Origin: Stenotrophomonas sp. 704A1
Lineage (GTDB): Bacteria > Pseudomonadota > Gammaproteobacteria > Xanthomonadales > Xanthomonadaceae
Direction of reading: 5' to 3'
NCBI RefSeq assembly: GCF_030549525.1
Contig: NZ_CP130831.1
Coordinates: forward strand, 4,551,501 to 4,615,500
Length of the DNA stretch: 64,000 nucleotides
Part shown: positions 46,517-58,152 of the stretch, one piece after another
Layout of the letters: every line of letters starts with the position of its first letter
Numbering within the stretch: the first letter of the stretch is position 1
Made by a program: the position numbers and the translations under genes
The notes under the pieces: generated by a model
Told to the model about the DNA's origin: nothing
Databases searched by the model: none
The model's input: the letters and a program-made list of their open reading frames with translations, nothing else

Positions 46517-49500
46517 TTACTTCTCCCGTCGCCAGTTCAGCGAACCACGGTTTTCCACCGTGCTCGATTCCACTTCGATATCGAAGCCACGGCGCAGCAG
46601 GTACTTCAGCGTGATCACCGAGCCCGCGCCGACCAGCGACACGCCATAGCCCACGTACAGCTTGGGCGAGATGTACTTGCCGACACCGATCACCGAGCCG
46701 CCCAGCGCGCGTGACTGGCTTACGCCGGCGTCGTCCAGGCCCAGCTTGGCACCCAGCTGCGAGGCGATCAGGCCGCTGCCGGCCGACAGCGCCGCCGATG
46801 CCGCATTGACCTGCTGCGCCTGGTCGCTGCTGGCGCCGGTCATGCTGCGGCCGAGCACCAGGTAGGCCAGCGCTTCGGACTGCGACATCGCCGGATCGGA
46901 CCAGACATCGGCACGCGGCTGCTGCGCGCGACCGGTGACGTCGATGCCGGCGGTGACATCGCCGATCCGGCGTTCGGCACGGATGTTGATGCGCGGATCG
47001 GAAACGGCGTTGTAATTCCAGTTGAGGTTGCCGCGGGTGATGGTCAGGTCCTGGCCGTACGCCTTGTAGCGGCCACTCACTTCCAGGCCGCCATTGGCGG
47101 TCATCTCACGGCCAGGCTTGGCCCACACCTGCATCTTGCCGGTCAGTGCACCCTTCAGGCCGAAGCCGGTCATCTTCACCTTGTCGCCCAGGCTGACGGT
47201 CAGCTCCATGTCCAGCGGCGAGGTACGCGATTCTTCCGGATCGGCCGGGTCCAGCACCACCACATCCTCGGACACCGAGGTGCCGCGATCCAGGCGCTCC
47301 AGGTCGATGTCCGCTTCCGGTACGTGCACCACGCCACGCAGCTCCATCGCGGCCTGGGCCAGGGTGAAGTCGAGGTTCGGGTTGGCGACGATGCGCAGTT
47401 CACTGGTGTTGGACAGCAGCACGTTCTCGCCGTGGATGTTCAACTGCAGCGGCTGTGCATCACCGAACCAGGACAGGCCGCCATCGACATACAGCGTGCC
47501 CTGCCCGGAATTGGCCTGCGCGGTGATCTTGGCCGAGCCGTCGGGCTGGGCGACGAAGCTGCCCTTGCCCTGGTCGAAGGTCAGGCCCAGTGCCGGGAAT
47601 TCACCCTTGAAGTTGCTCAGCTGCGCGTCGCCGCCCAGCGAGGGCTGGCCGCGGGTGCCACGCAGGCTGACGTGACCTTCGATCAAACCGGTCGGGCGCA
47701 CGATGTCCGGCGAGAACAGCTCCAGCCAGTACAGCCGCGACATGTTGAGGTAGAGCTCGCCGTTCAACGGGGCACTGGCTTCCCAGCCGGTCTGCATCTT
47801 CGCATCGACGAAGCCGTTGCCCTGGAAGCCCATGCCCAGATAACCCTTGATGCTGGCCGGGGTCATGTCCAGCTTCAGCGAGAACTGGTCATAACGCACC
47901 AGTTCGCCACGGTTGTCGCCCACGCGGTTGCGGTTCTCGCCCAGGCGGATGCCACCTTCGGCCGAACGCACTTCCACATGCCCCTCCCACGCATTGCCGC
48001 GCGGGCGGATCTGCGCATCCAGGGTCAACTCGCCACGCACATAGATGCGGCGGCCCGCCTGCGGTGGCAGCCACGGCTGCACCAGCGACAGCGGCAGCGC
48101 ATCGCCGCGCACCACCAGTCCTTCGCGCGGCCAGTTGGCATGCGCGCACAGCGCGCCGCCGGTCGCCGCACCCAGGCAGGTTTCACCCAGCGTATAGGTG
48201 CCGCCGTTGATGGCGAATGCGGCCGGCGCTCGCAGCGCCCACGCGTCCCCCTTGGACGGCGCGATGCGCAGCGTGGCCAGTTCACCGCGCCATTGCGCGC
48301 CCTGCTGGCGCACGCTGCCCTGCAGATCAACGGCCCCCAGCTCATTGTGGGCCTGCGCTGCCAGGCGCAGGTTGGACACACTGCCCTGTGCATCGATGTT
48401 CAGCCGTTCCAGCAGCATGCCGGCGTTGACCTGCTGGCCCTGGATCGCCAGCGTGCCACTGTCGCCCCGCCACGGCAGCCGGCCCTTGATGCTCAGATCC
48501 GCGGCGCCATAGCCATCCCAGTTCAGATGATTGCCGACCAGGTCGGCGCTGATGTCCGGCGCGTCACGCGGCCCCTTCACCTGCACCTGGCCACGCAGGC
48601 CGCCATCGGCGCCCGGCAGCAGATCGCTCAGCTGCAGCGGCTCGAAGCGCGCCTCGATGTCCAGCCGATCGCCGACCTTGCCCGAGGCGGTCACCCGGCT
48701 GCTGCCGACGGCCAGCTTCAGCTCGCCCTGGCCCTGGTCGCCCTGCAGCGCGAACTTGCCCTGCGCGTCGACGTTGCGCTGGCGCAGGGTGCCCTTCAGC
48801 GCGGGCAGGTCCACGGTTGCTTCCAGTGTGCCTGCGGTGCCGGGCGGCGCATTGGCCGGAGGCGGCAGCTGGCGGCCCTTGGAGGCCAGGTTGCCCGACA
48901 GCCGTCCGTCCCAGCCCGGTGCGAAGTAGCCCGGGTCGAAATCCTTCAGCGTGGCCTTGGCATCCCAGTCCAGCTGCGGCGACCAGGCCACCTGCCCTTC
49001 CACCTGCAGCTGGCCACCGGGCGTCTGCGCCAGCAGCTCGCGGATCGCGGCGGACTGGTCATTGCCGCGCACGTCGAAGCGCAGCTGTGCCTTCTGTTTC
49101 TCCCGCTCGACGTCGGCGCGGCCGATCGCCGCCCAGGCCTTCAGGGTTCCGGCCAGGCCGAAGCGCGCTTCCTTCAGCGTCACCGGTACCGGCGCGCTGC
49201 CGGCGGTGTTCGGGTCCGGTGCCGGGACATAGGTCAGATCGTGCGCGACCACCGAGAAATTGAGCTTCTGCTGGCCTTCTTCGCTGAAATCGGCGGTGCC
49301 TTCCAGGCGTGCTTCGCCGCCCAGGCCCTGGACCACCAGCGGCGAGACCTTCAGCACCTGGTCCTGCAGCGAGACCACCGACGGTGCCAGTTCAAGTTGC
49401 TGCTCGCCCTGCTTCAGCGTGCCGCGCAGGTTGGCGTTGCCGCCCTTGCCCGATGCGGTGAAGTCCAGCGCCAGCGGCGCGATGGCCGAACTGGCCAGCG

Positions 49501-50377
49501 CGGGTGACAGCAGCGCCAGGTCCAGTTCCTCGCTGCGCACGGTGGCATTCCAGGTCGGGTCGGTACGGCCGTCGAACACCAGCATCGCGCGCAGTGGCTT
49601 GGGCGCACGGCCGGCCACGGCCACTTCCATGTGCGCCAGGTCGCCACGCGCGACCAGTCCCAGCGTGGCTGCGGTACGCCCACGTGGTGCCGGCAGCACC
49701 GCGGTGACGGTGAGGTCGGTGTCGTAGTCGTCGGCCGGGATGTAGCGACCCTGCGCGGTGAAATCGCCCATGTCGCTGTCCACGACCAGCTTCCGGGCCT
49801 GGAACTCGCCATTGGCGATCTCGATGCCACCGCGCACGCGGCGGATGTCGATCACCGGTTCATGGGCCTGGCTGATGCGGAAACCGTCGATGGCGATCAC
49901 ATCGGCCTGGATCGCCAGCGGCATTTCGATCTGCGGCAGCGAATCAGGCCACGACGGCAGCGTGAACGGCTCCTCGCTCTTGGCCAGGTTGAGCGTGGCG
50001 TTGGTCAGTTCCAGCCTGTCCAGCAGCAGCTTGCGGCCCAGCAGCGGTCGCAGGTCCGGTTCCAGGTGCGCACGCTCGGCATGGAAATGGATGTCGTCAT
50101 AGCGGAAGTCGACGTTGTACAGCGTCAACGGCCCTGCCACCGGCCCGTCCACCTTGTCCCAGGTGAAGCTGGCACCCACTGGCAGCCGGGCCACCACCTG
50201 CGCCAGCAGCACATCGCGGCCGGCCACGGTCTGCAGCAGCCAGTACACCGCCAGCAGGGCCAACAGCACCAGGCCGATCACGCCGGCTCCGGACCATGCC
50301 CAGAAGCGGCGGCGGCGATAGAAGCGCACGCGGGGCGGCGGCGTGCTCGGCGACGGCGTCGGTGCGGGCGTGTTCAC
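46517..50377 (-). CDS. tamB: translocation and assembly module TamB
   Basis: A 1286-residue inner-membrane-anchored, mostly beta-stranded AsmA-like protein spanning the periplasm to TamA; it supports transport of phospholipid or assembly of outer-membrane proteins. N-terminal signal anchor VIGLVLLALLAVYWLLQ. The C-terminal DUF490 domain has NLNWNYNAVSDPRINIRAER and VTAGIDVTGRAQQPRADVWS, ending in FDIEVESSTVENRGSLNW. The start is GTG at 50377, overlapping the tamA stop by 4 nt (GTGA). Confidence 0.93.
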   Translation of the reverse strand: MNTPAPTPSPSTPPPRVRFYRRRRFWAWSGAGVIGLVLLALLAVYWLLQTVAGRDVLLAQVVARLPVGASFTWDKVDGPVAGPLTLYNVDFRYDDIHFHAERAHLEPDLRPLLGRKLLLDRLELTNATLNLAKSEEPFTLPSWPDSLPQIEMPLAIQADVIAIDGFRISQAHEPVIDIRRVRGGIEIANGEFQARKLVVDSDMGDFTAQGRYIPADDYDTDLTVTAVLPAPRGRTAATLGLVARGDLAHMEVAVAGRAPKPLRAMLVFDGRTDPTWNATVRSEELDLALLSPALASSAIAPLALDFTASGKGGNANLRGTLKQGEQQLELAPSVVSLQDQVLKVSPLVVQGLGGEARLEGTADFSEEGQQKLNFSVVAHDLTYVPAPDPNTAGSAPVPVTLKEARFGLAGTLKAWAAIGRADVEREKQKAQLRFDVRGNDQSAAIRELLAQTPGGQLQVEGQVAWSPQLDWDAKATLKDFDPGYFAPGWDGRLSGNLASKGRQLPPPANAPPGTAGTLEATVDLPALKGTLRQRNVDAQGKFALQGDQGQGELKLAVGSSRVTASGKVGDRLDIEARFEPLQLSDLLPGADGGLRGQVQVKGPRDAPDISADLVGNHLNWDGYGAADLSIKGRLPWRGDSGTLAIQGQQVNAGMLLERLNIDAQGSVSNLRLAAQAHNELGAVDLQGSVRQQGAQWRGELATLRIAPSKGDAWALRAPAAFAINGGTYTLGETCLGAATGGALCAHANWPREGLVVRGDALPLSLVQPWLPPQAGRRIYVRGELTLDAQIRPRGNAWEGHVEVRSAEGGIRLGENRNRVGDNRGELVRYDQFSLKLDMTPASIKGYLGMGFQGNGFVDAKMQTGWEASAPLNGELYLNMSRLYWLELFSPDIVRPTGLIEGHVSLRGTRGQPSLGGDAQLSNFKGEFPALGLTFDQGKGSFVAQPDGSAKITAQANSGQGTLYVDGGLSWFGDAQPLQLNIHGENVLLSNTSELRIVANPNLDFTLAQAAMELRGVVHVPEADIDLERLDRGTSVSEDVVVLDPADPEESRTSPLDMELTVSLGDKVKMTGFGLKGALTGKMQVWAKPGREMTANGGLEVSGRYKAYGQDLTITRGNLNWNYNAVSDPRINIRAERRIGDVTAGIDVTGRAQQPRADVWSDPAMSQSEALAYLVLGRSMTGASSDQAQQVNAASAALSAGSGLIASQLGAKLGLDDAGVSQSRALGGSVIGVGKYISPKLYVGYGVSLVGAGSVITLKYLLRRGFDIEVESSTVENRGSLNWRREK

Positions 50378-52158
50378 AGGTCCGCTCCAATGTTGAGGTA
50401 CAGCTGGAACTGCGAATCCGGGTTGTTCAGGCCGTGCGCGATGTCGACGCGCACCGGGCCCACCGGCGATTTCCAGCGCACGCCGAAGCCGACGCCGGTA
50501 TGCAGGTCGATGTCGGTATCGAAGGCACTGCCGGTGTCGACGAACACCGCCGCGCCCCATGGGCCGCCGTTGAAGTAGTGCTCATACTCGGCCGACCCCA
50601 CGACCAGGTGCTTGGCACCCAGCGCGTACTTGTCCGGTGCCGGCGTCCGTGGCCCGACTTCACGATAGGCGTAGCCGCGGATGCTGCGGTCGCCACCGGC
50701 GAAGTAGCGCAGGCTGGGCGGCATCGCCACCAGATCGCTGGTCCAGGTGGTGCCTCCTTCGCCGCGCAGGATCAGGCGGTTGGTCTGGCCCACCGGGATG
50801 TACCAGCGCAACACCGCATTGGCCTGCACGAAGCTGGTATCCGACCCCACACCCTCGACGCCGGCGCGCAGCGTGCCGGTGCCGCTGATGCCCTTGCGCG
50901 GGAACAGTTCGTCATCGACGTTGACGTAGTCGGCAACGATCTGCGGGTAGACCAGGGTCGAGGTGTTGTAGACCGCGTCGGTGAACTCGGTGCCCGAAGC
51001 ATAGCGCCAGCGCTCGCGCAGCGCGTTGATCGAGGCGATCGCGGTCCAGTGCTCGTTGATCTCGCCGCTGCGGCTGGCGATCAGCTTGAAGTTGCGCAGG
51101 TCGATGTAATCGGTCTGCTCGTCGTATGCGCTGGCGGCGAAGGTATACCAGCCATCCAGCCAGGCGAACGCAGGAATCCGGTAGCTGGTGATCAGGCTCT
51201 TGCGCTTCTGCGCGTAGTCCAGCTGGGTGTTCATCTTGTGGCCGCGGCTGTTCAGGTAGCGCCGCTCCAGGCCGCCGCGCACACCGGCACCGCTCTCGCT
51301 GCCGTAGCTCAGGCCGTAGGAATAGATGCTGCGCTTTGCCCGTGTCAGCTTGACATCGACCGGCACCTCGCCGTTCTCGTCGGCCTGGTCCGGGCGCGGC
51401 TGGATGTCGATCACGCTGAAGTAATCGAGCTTGGTCAGCGACTCGCGCAGCCGGTCCAGCTTGCCTTCGTGGAAGTAGCTGCCCTGCTCCCAGTACACCA
51501 GCGGATCGAACAGCTTGTCGACGAAATAGTCCTGCTCGAAGGTCACCGGGCCCATGTTGTAGCGGCGGCCACTGTCCCAGGTCAGGTCGATGTCAGCGGC
51601 ATTCTCGGCGCGGGTGATCTGCACCTGGCGCTGGGTATAGTCGGCATCGAAGTAGCCACGCTCGGCCAGGCGGCGGGTCACGGTGATCTTGCTGGCTTCG
51701 TACTGGGTGTGTTCGAAGCGCTGGCCCTTGCGCGGCTTGAAGGCGGCCAGGTCGTCCTGCAGGTACTGGTCGTACATGGCCGGCCCGGTGATGTCGATGT
51801 GCTCGCGGCGCACCCGCACCGGCTCACCCTTTTCGACATGGATCAGCACGGTGACACGCTCGTCCTGGCGTGGCGCCTCGACCTTGATCACCGGGTTGTA
51901 GTACCCGAACGGCTCCAACGCCTGGCGGGTCTGGCGCTCGGCCTGGGACAGCAGGTATTCCAGGCGTGACTCGCCCTGCTGCTTGCCGATCGTGTCGTAC
52001 AGCGACAGCGATTCCTGGATGTTCTCGATGATTGCGGCGTCGTCGCCCTTGTCCAATCCCTGGATGTCCACCTTGTCGATGGTGCCGCGCGCATGGGCCA
52101 CGGACGTGGCGGCAAGCGAGAGGAACATCAGGGGCAGGGCGTATTTCGTTGGCTGCAT
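50374..52158 (-). CDS. tamA: outer-membrane translocation module TamA
   Basis: A 594-residue Omp85-family barrel with a signal peptide (LPLMFLSLAATSVAHA), three POTRA-like domains (about 25-265) and a C-terminal barrel ending in FQLYLNIGADL, the expected beta-signal. GGDRSIRGYAYREVGPR is the Omp85 L6 VRGF/Y-type motif. The start at 52158 (MQPTKYALP) is preferred to upstream ATGs. Confidence 0.94.
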   Translation of the reverse strand: MQPTKYALPLMFLSLAATSVAHARGTIDKVDIQGLDKGDDAAIIENIQESLSLYDTIGKQQGESRLEYLLSQAERQTRQALEPFGYYNPVIKVEAPRQDERVTVLIHVEKGEPVRVRREHIDITGPAMYDQYLQDDLAAFKPRKGQRFEHTQYEASKITVTRRLAERGYFDADYTQRQVQITRAENAADIDLTWDSGRRYNMGPVTFEQDYFVDKLFDPLVYWEQGSYFHEGKLDRLRESLTKLDYFSVIDIQPRPDQADENGEVPVDVKLTRAKRSIYSYGLSYGSESGAGVRGGLERRYLNSRGHKMNTQLDYAQKRKSLITSYRIPAFAWLDGWYTFAASAYDEQTDYIDLRNFKLIASRSGEINEHWTAIASINALRERWRYASGTEFTDAVYNTSTLVYPQIVADYVNVDDELFPRKGISGTGTLRAGVEGVGSDTSFVQANAVLRWYIPVGQTNRLILRGEGGTTWTSDLVAMPPSLRYFAGGDRSIRGYAYREVGPRTPAPDKYALGAKHLVVGSAEYEHYFNGGPWGAAVFVDTGSAFDTDIDLHTGVGFGVRWKSPVGPVRVDIAHGLNNPDSQFQLYLNIGADL

Positions 52159-52327
52159 GCGGCACAGCATACCGACCGGAGGTGACGATGCGAAATGCAT
52201 CACGCCATTGGCGATCGGTTGTTAAGTGGCGGTCAAAATACGCCCGGTTGTGGCGATCATCGCAAGCGGGGAAGACGATGCCGGCATCGCGCGCGATGCC
52301 GGCAATGACCCCGATGGACATCCGCCC

Positions 52328-52402
52328 GGTAGCGCCGGGCCATGCCCGGCGAGCGCCCAGCGCGGCCCGCGGAAAAGCCGCCGGGCATGGCCCGGCGCTA
52401 CC
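52328..52402. repeat. SMAG inverted pair
   Basis: GGTAGCGCCGGGCCATGCCC and GGGCATGGCCCGGCGCTACC flank a GCGAGCGCCCAGCGCGG linker. It lies between tamA and glyS, 13 nt past the glyS stop. Confidence 0.88.
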
Positions 52403-52414
52403 TGCGGTGAGCGA

Positions 52415-54490
52415 TCAGCTCGACAGATGCTCGATCGCCGCCACCTTGCCCAGGCGCTCGCCCAGCAGGGTCAGCAAGGCCAGGCGGTTGCCGCGCAGCG
52501 CCGGGTCTTCGGCATTGACCATCACGCCATCGAAGAAGGCATCGACCTGCGGACGCAGGCGCGCCAGGCGGGCCAGCACCGCCACATAGTCCTTCTGGTG
52601 CAGGCTGGCGCCGGTGTCGTCGATGGCCGCGGTCACCGCTTCGGCCAGCGCGCGTTCGGCGTCTTCCTGCAGCAGCGAGGTGTCGATCTGCTGCGGAATG
52701 TCGCCTTCGGCCTTGCGGAGAATGTTGCGGATGCGCTTGTTGGCCGCGGCCAGGGCCTCGGCCTCCGGCAGCGCGGCAAACGTGCCGATCGCGTCAAGAC
52801 GCCGGTCGAAGTCGTACAGCGAGGCCGGCTTCAGCTCGGCCACCGCGTTGAAGTGGGTGGCCGGCACGGCCTTGTCGGCGTAGTAGCCCTTCAGGCGGTC
52901 GAGGATGAAGTCGTACAGTTCGCCGACATCGGCCTGCACGTTGCGCGCGGCCAGGCCGGCGTTGGCGCTGGCCAGCAGCGCGCGCAGGTCCAGCTCGAAG
53001 CCGCTTTCGATGATCGTGCGGGCCAGGCCCAGTGCATTGCGGCGCAGGGCGAACGGGTCCTTGTTGCCGGTCGGCTTCAAGCCGGCGGCAAAGCCACCGG
53101 CCAGCGTGTCCACGCGTTCGGCGATCGCCAGCACCTTGCCCAGCGGCGACAGCGCGATATCGTCACCACCGAACCGCGGCTGGTAGGCCTCGTCGATCGC
53201 CAGCGCGACCTCGGGCGACTCACCACCGGCCACGGCGTAGTGGCGGCCGGCAATGCCCTGCAGTTCCGGGAATTCGTTGACCATGCGCGACTGCAGGTCG
53301 TTCTTGGCCAGCTGCGCGGCACGCTTGGCCAGTACCGGGTCGGCGCCCACCTGCGCGGCGATCACCTCGGCCAGTGCCACCACGCGCGCGACCTTGTCGG
53401 CCACACTGCCCAGCTTGGCCTGGTAGGTCACCGTCTTCAGGCCTTCGCCCATGGCCGCCAGGCCCTGCTTCAGGTCCTCGTCGAAGAAGAACTTGGCATC
53501 GGCGAAGCGCGGACGGATCACCCGCTCATAGCCCTTGGCCACTTCGGCCACGTCCTTCGATTCGATGTTGGCGATGCCGATGAACTTCTCGGTCAGCGTG
53601 CCGCCGTCATCCAGCACCGGGAAGAACTTCTGGTTGATCTCCATGGTCTCGATCAGCGCTTCCTGCGGCACCGCCAGGAACGCACGTTCGAAGCTGCACA
53701 GCACCGCCGACGGCCACTCGACCAGGTTCACCACCTGCTCCAGGTTGTCTTCGGTGATGCGCGCACTGCCACCGGCCCTGCCGGCAGCCGCTTCGACTTC
53801 GGCCACGATGCGGGCGCGGCGCTCAGCCGGATCGACCAGCACGTAGGCCGCGCGCAGCGACTCGATGTAGTCCTGCGGCTGGGTCAGCCACACCGTCTTG
53901 TCGTGCAGGAAGCGGTGGCCACGGCTCATGCGGTCGGCCTTCAGACCAAACAGCTCGGCCTCGACCACGTCACCGCCGTGCAGCAGCACCAGCCAATGCA
54001 CCGGGCGGGCGAAGCCCCAGCTGTGGTCGCCCCAGCGCATCGGCTTGGGAATCGGCATGCCGGCGATGGCTTCACGCAGGATCTCCGGCAGCAGCGCGGC
54101 AGTACGCGCACCCGGCGTCACCGCGCGGTGCACGAAGCGCTCACCCTTGTTGTCGGTGGTCTTCTCCAGCGCGGTCCAGTCGATCCCGGCCTTGGCCGCG
54201 AAGCCCTGCAGGGCTTTGGTCGGCTGGCCTTCGGCGTCCAGTGCGATGTTCAGGTAAGGGCCCAGCACTTCGCTGTGCTGTTCGGGCTGTTCCAGGCCGA
54301 CGCCCGGCAGCAGCACGGCCAGCCGGCGCGGGGTCGACAGCGGGCGGGCATCGCCCAGTTCCAGTGCGACGCCGCGCTTGCGCAGGCCGTCGACAACGCC
54401 ATCGAAGAAGGCCTGGGCCAGGCCCGGCAGCGCCTTGACCGGCAGCTCCTCGGTACCCAGTTCGATCAGCAGGGGGGACAGTTGGCTCAT
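52415..54490 (-). CDS. glyS: glycyl-tRNA synthetase beta subunit
   Basis: A 691-residue beta chain of the alpha2beta2 glycyl-tRNA synthetase. [18 protein letters not shown] and [10 protein letters not shown] at the N-terminus, a central HD-like region, and a C-terminal anticodon-binding DALR-like domain. 70 nt downstream of glyQ. Confidence 0.95.
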   Translation of the reverse strand: MSQLSPLLIELGTEELPVKALPGLAQAFFDGVVDGLRKRGVALELGDARPLSTPRRLAVLLPGVGLEQPEQHSEVLGPYLNIALDAEGQPTKALQGFAAKAGIDWTALEKTTDNKGERFVHRAVTPGARTAALLPEILREAIAGMPIPKPMRWGDHSWGFARPVHWLVLLHGGDVVEAELFGLKADRMSRGHRFLHDKTVWLTQPQDYIESLRAAYVLVDPAERRARIVAEVEAAAGRAGGSARITEDNLEQVVNLVEWPSAVLCSFERAFLAVPQEALIETMEINQKFFPVLDDGGTLTEKFIGIANIESKDVAEVAKGYERVIRPRFADAKFFFDEDLKQGLAAMGEGLKTVTYQAKLGSVADKVARVVALAEVIAAQVGADPVLAKRAAQLAKNDLQSRMVNEFPELQGIAGRHYAVAGGESPEVALAIDEAYQPRFGGDDIALSPLGKVLAIAERVDTLAGGFAAGLKPTGNKDPFALRRNALGLARTIIESGFELDLRALLASANAGLAARNVQADVGELYDFILDRLKGYYADKAVPATHFNAVAELKPASLYDFDRRLDAIGTFAALPEAEALAAANKRIRNILRKAEGDIPQQIDTSLLQEDAERALAEAVTAAIDDTGASLHQKDYVAVLARLARLRPQVDAFFDGVMVNAEDPALRGNRLALLTLLGERLGKVAAIEHLSS

Positions 54491-54560
54491 CGTTTCAATC
54501 CTGTGGTGGGGGCGCAGCGCGCGACGCGTCCGGCGCCCCGGAGTAAGGGGAGAGCGGCCG

Positions 54561-55472
54561 TCAGGCCTTCTTCGCGCCCGGGAAGCCCAGCTTCTCGCGC
54601 TGCTCGTAGTAGGCCCGGGCCACCGCCTGGGCCAGCGCGCGCACGCGCAGGATGTAGCGCTGGCGCTCGGTCACGCTGATCGCGCGGCGCGCATCGAGCA
54701 GATTGAAGGTGTGGCTGGCCTTCATCACCTGCTCGTAGGCCGGCAGCGGCAGGTTCACTTCCACCAGCTTCTGCGCTTCGCGCTCGCAGGCGTCGAAACG
54801 GTGGAACATTTCTTCCACGTCGGCATGTTCGAAGTTGTAGGTGCTCTGCTCCACCTCGTTCTGGTGGTAGACATCGCCGTAGGTCACCGGCTGGCCGTCC
54901 GGACCGTAGGTCCACACCAGGTCGTAGACGTTGTCGCAGTTCTGCAGGTACATGCACAGGCGTTCGAGACCGTAGGTGATCTCGCCCAGCACCGGGCGGC
55001 ACTCCAGGCCACCGGCCTGCTGGAAGTAGGTGAACTGGGTCACTTCCATGCCGTTGAGCCAGACTTCCCAGCCCAGGCCCCAGGCGCCCAGGGTCGGCGA
55101 CTCCCAGTTGTCCTCGACGAAGCGCAGGTCGTGCACCAGCGGGTCGATGCCCAGCGCCTTCAGCGAATCCAGGTACAGCTGCTGGATGTTGTCCGGCGCC
55201 GGCTTCATCGCCACCTGGTACTGGTAGTAGCGCTGCAGGCGGTTCGGGTTCTCGCCGTAGCGGCCATCGGTCGGGCGGCGCGAGGGCTGCACGTAGGCCG
55301 CATTCCAGCCTTCCGGACCGATCGCGCGCAGGAAGGTGGCCGGATGGAAGGTACCGGCGCCCACCTCCAGATCGAGCGGCTGGATGAGCACGCAGCCCTG
55401 CTGGGCCCAGAACTGGTTCAGGGTCTGGATCAGGCCCTGGAAGGTGATCGGAACGGTCGGGGTCGCGGACAT
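54561..55472 (-). CDS. glyQ: glycyl-tRNA synthetase alpha subunit
   Basis: A 303-residue class II catalytic chain. [57 protein letters not shown] and [11 protein letters not shown] are motifs of the family. Ends in GFPGAKKA. Paired with glyS. Confidence 0.97.
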   Translation of the reverse strand: MSATPTVPITFQGLIQTLNQFWAQQGCVLIQPLDLEVGAGTFHPATFLRAIGPEGWNAAYVQPSRRPTDGRYGENPNRLQRYYQYQVAMKPAPDNIQQLYLDSLKALGIDPLVHDLRFVEDNWESPTLGAWGLGWEVWLNGMEVTQFTYFQQAGGLECRPVLGEITYGLERLCMYLQNCDNVYDLVWTYGPDGQPVTYGDVYHQNEVEQSTYNFEHADVEEMFHRFDACEREAQKLVEVNLPLPAYEQVMKASHTFNLLDARRAISVTERQRYILRVRALAQAVARAYYEQREKLGFPGAKKA

Positions 55473-55554
55473 GCGGACGAGTCTTGGCCGGCAGAGGGGT
55501 GCGCTAGTATAACGGCCGACCTGCGGGGCATTCCGTACCCGGAAGGAGCAGGTA

Positions 55555-57390
55555 ATGGATCATCGGCTGCCTGCGGGTACGCCCGGCCAGACAGGGGCGG
55601 TACCGCTGCCGCCCGGGCGCCTGCAGTTCGAACAGGTGGCGGCCGCATTGCTGGCCGACGGCGTGGTTGCCGCGCAGGAGCGCGAGCGCATACGGTTTTC
55701 CGCGCAGGGCGCCCGCAATGCCAGCGAGGTGCATCCGCTGGTGCTGCTGTCCAATCTCAAGCTGGCCGCCAGCGACGGGGGCGAGCTGAATCTGGAGCGC
55801 CTCACCGAATGGCTGGCCCAGCGCACCGGCAGCCGGTATCTGCGCATCGACCCGACCCGGGTCGACGTCGCCTCGGTCACCGCGGTGGCCTCGCACGCCT
55901 ACGCCCGCCGCCACCGCTTCCTGCCGCTGGCGGTCGATGCCGAACGCGTGCTGGTGGCAACCAGCGAGCCGCTGGCGCAGGAATGGCTGCGCGACCTGCA
56001 GCACCTGACCCGGCGCCGCATCGATCTGGCCGTGGTCAATCCGCTCGACCTGCACCGCTACACCATGGAGTTCTTCGGCGTCACGCGCTCGGTGCGCGGT
56101 GCGCGCGGCGACGTGCGGGGCGAGACCAGCACCACCCTGCCCAGCTTCGAGCAGCTGGTCGAGCTGGGCCGTACCGGCGATGTCAACGCCGATGACCAGC
56201 ACATCGTCCATATCGTCGACTGGCTGCTGCAGTACGCCTACGAGCAGCGCGCCTCGGACATCCACCTGGAGCCGCGCCGCGACATGGGGCGCATGCGCTT
56301 CCGCATCGACGGCGTGCTGCACAAGGTGTTCGAAGTGCCGCCGGCGGTGATGACCGCCGTGGTCAGCCGCATCAAGGTGCTCGGCCGCATGGATCTGGCC
56401 GAGCGCCGGCGCCCGCAGGACGGCCGCATCAAGACCCGCTCGCCCGGCGGCCGTGAGGTGGAAATGCGGTTGTCGACCATGCCCACCGCCTTCGGCGAGA
56501 AGTGCGTGATGCGCATCTTCGACCCGGATGCCGCCTTCAAGAGCATCGACCAGCTGGGTTTCAGCCCGCAGGAGGCGGCCGGCTGGAATGCGCTGGTCGA
56601 GCGCCCGCACGGCATCGTGCTGGTCACCGGCCCGACCGGCTCGGGCAAGACCACCACCCTGTATTCGACGCTGAAGCGGCTGGCCACGCCGGACGTGAAC
56701 GTCTGCACCGTGGAGGACCCGATCGAAATGATCGCGCCCGAGTTCAACCAGATGCAGGTGCAGACCAACATCGACCTGGATTTCGCCAGCGGCGTGCGCA
56801 CGCTGCTGCGGCAGGACCCGGACATCATCATGATCGGCGAGATCCGCGACCTGGAGACCGCGCAGATGGCGGTCCAGGCCTCGCTGACCGGCCACCTGGT
56901 GCTGTCCACCCTGCACACCAACGACGCGCCCTCGGCGATCACCCGCCTGCTCGACATCGGGGTGCCGCACTACCTGCTGGCCTCCACCGTCAACGGCATC
57001 CTCGCCCAGCGCCTGGTGCGCACGCTGTGCCCGCACTGCAAGCAGCCGCACACGCTGGGCCGGGCCGACTGGGCGGTGCTCGCTGATAGCGAAGCGGCAT
57101 ATCCAGATGCCGCCACGCCCTGCCGGCCGGTCGGCTGCCTGGAGTGCCGGCGCACCGGATTCCTCGGCCGCGTCGGCCTGTATGAGCTGCTGCCATTGGG
57201 TTCGCGGCTGCGCAGGCTGATCCGCGCGGACATGGATCTGGCCGCTTTCAACCGCGCCGCGCGTGCTGAAGGACTGCGAACCCTGCGCCAGGCCGGGCTT
57301 GAAAAGGTGGCGCAGGGGCTGACTACAATCGAGGAAGTCCTGTCAGTGCTGCCGCCCCCGGATGAATCCAGCGCCTTTCCTGATCCTTGA
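55555..57390 (+). CDS. GspE/PulE-type secretion or pilus ATPase
   Basis: A 611-residue assembly ATPase. GspE N-terminal domain to about 180, then Walker [16 protein letters not shown] (about 360), Asp box VCTVEDPIE, Walker [10 protein letters not shown], the His box [17 protein letters not shown], and a tetracysteine zinc module (CPHC near 492, CLEC near 528). No pilin, pseudopilin or other secretion gene is near, so its partner lies elsewhere. GGAAGGAG precedes the ATG. Confidence 0.9.
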   Translation: MDHRLPAGTPGQTGAVPLPPGRLQFEQVAAALLADGVVAAQERERIRFSAQGARNASEVHPLVLLSNLKLAASDGGELNLERLTEWLAQRTGSRYLRIDPTRVDVASVTAVASHAYARRHRFLPLAVDAERVLVATSEPLAQEWLRDLQHLTRRRIDLAVVNPLDLHRYTMEFFGVTRSVRGARGDVRGETSTTLPSFEQLVELGRTGDVNADDQHIVHIVDWLLQYAYEQRASDIHLEPRRDMGRMRFRIDGVLHKVFEVPPAVMTAVVSRIKVLGRMDLAERRRPQDGRIKTRSPGGREVEMRLSTMPTAFGEKCVMRIFDPDAAFKSIDQLGFSPQEAAGWNALVERPHGIVLVTGPTGSGKTTTLYSTLKRLATPDVNVCTVEDPIEMIAPEFNQMQVQTNIDLDFASGVRTLLRQDPDIIMIGEIRDLETAQMAVQASLTGHLVLSTLHTNDAPSAITRLLDIGVPHYLLASTVNGILAQRLVRTLCPHCKQPHTLGRADWAVLADSEAAYPDAATPCRPVGCLECRRTGFLGRVGLYELLPLGSRLRRLIRADMDLAAFNRAARAEGLRTLRQAGLEKVAQGLTTIEEVLSVLPPPDESSAFPDP

Positions 57391-58108
57391 AACCGGCCGC
57401 CCCGTGCCGTCGCTGCGCCGGTACGGGCGCTTTCCGCACTGGATCCGGGTCGCCGCCGGCCTGGAGGAACACGAGACGGTGGTGGTCGACGTCGAGCACG
57501 GTGACCCGTTGCCCGCTGCCGGTGCCTTCGCCGGGGTGCTGGTGACCGGCTCGGCCGCCTTCGTCACCGACCACGCCGAATGGAGCGAGCGCAGTGCCGC
57601 CTGGCTGCGCCAGACCGCGCACGACGATGTGCCGGTGTTCGGCATCTGCTACGGCCACCAGCTGCTGGCGCATGCACTGGGCGGCGAAGTGGCCTACAAC
57701 CCGGCCGGGCGCGAATCGGGGACCATCGAACTGGCGCTGGATCCCCAGGCCGAGCAGGATCCGCTGTTCCAGGGCCTGCCGACCCGCTTCGCCGCCCACG
57801 CCACCCACCTGCAGACCGTGCTGCGCGCGCCCGATGGCGCGGCGGTGCTGGCCCGTTCGCCGCTGGATGGCTGCCATGCCTTCCGCTGGGGTCGCCAGGC
57901 GTGGGGCGTGCAGTTCCATCCCGAGTTCGCCACCCACCACATGCGCGGCTACATCCGCGCCCGCGCCGACTGCATCGGCCGCCACGGTGGCTGCGCGCGC
58001 AGCATCGAGCGTGCGGTGAGCGCCGCGCCGCTGGCCCGCCAGCTGTTGCGCCGGTTTGTCCGCCAGGCGCGGCTGTCTTCAGCCCAGCCGGCGGCAAAAC
58101 AGGGATAA
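57362..58108 (+). CDS. class I glutamine amidotransferase-like protein
   Basis: A 248-residue protein. The catalytic Cys lies in VFGICYGHQLLAHALGG (about residue 95) and the His/Glu in GVQFHPEFA (about 186). Free-standing forms hydrolyse glutamine or gamma-glutamyl compounds, but the acceptor is unknown. Its start lies 29 nt inside the ATPase gene in another frame, so the two are coupled. Confidence 0.85.
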   Translation: MNPAPFLILETGRPVPSLRRYGRFPHWIRVAAGLEEHETVVVDVEHGDPLPAAGAFAGVLVTGSAAFVTDHAEWSERSAAWLRQTAHDDVPVFGICYGHQLLAHALGGEVAYNPAGRESGTIELALDPQAEQDPLFQGLPTRFAAHATHLQTVLRAPDGAAVLARSPLDGCHAFRWGRQAWGVQFHPEFATHHMRGYIRARADCIGRHGGCARSIERAVSAAPLARQLLRRFVRQARLSSAQPAAKQG

Positions 58109-58152
58109 TCGGCGGCACGGGCAGCCGCCCGGCCCCTCCTGTCCCTCCCCGG

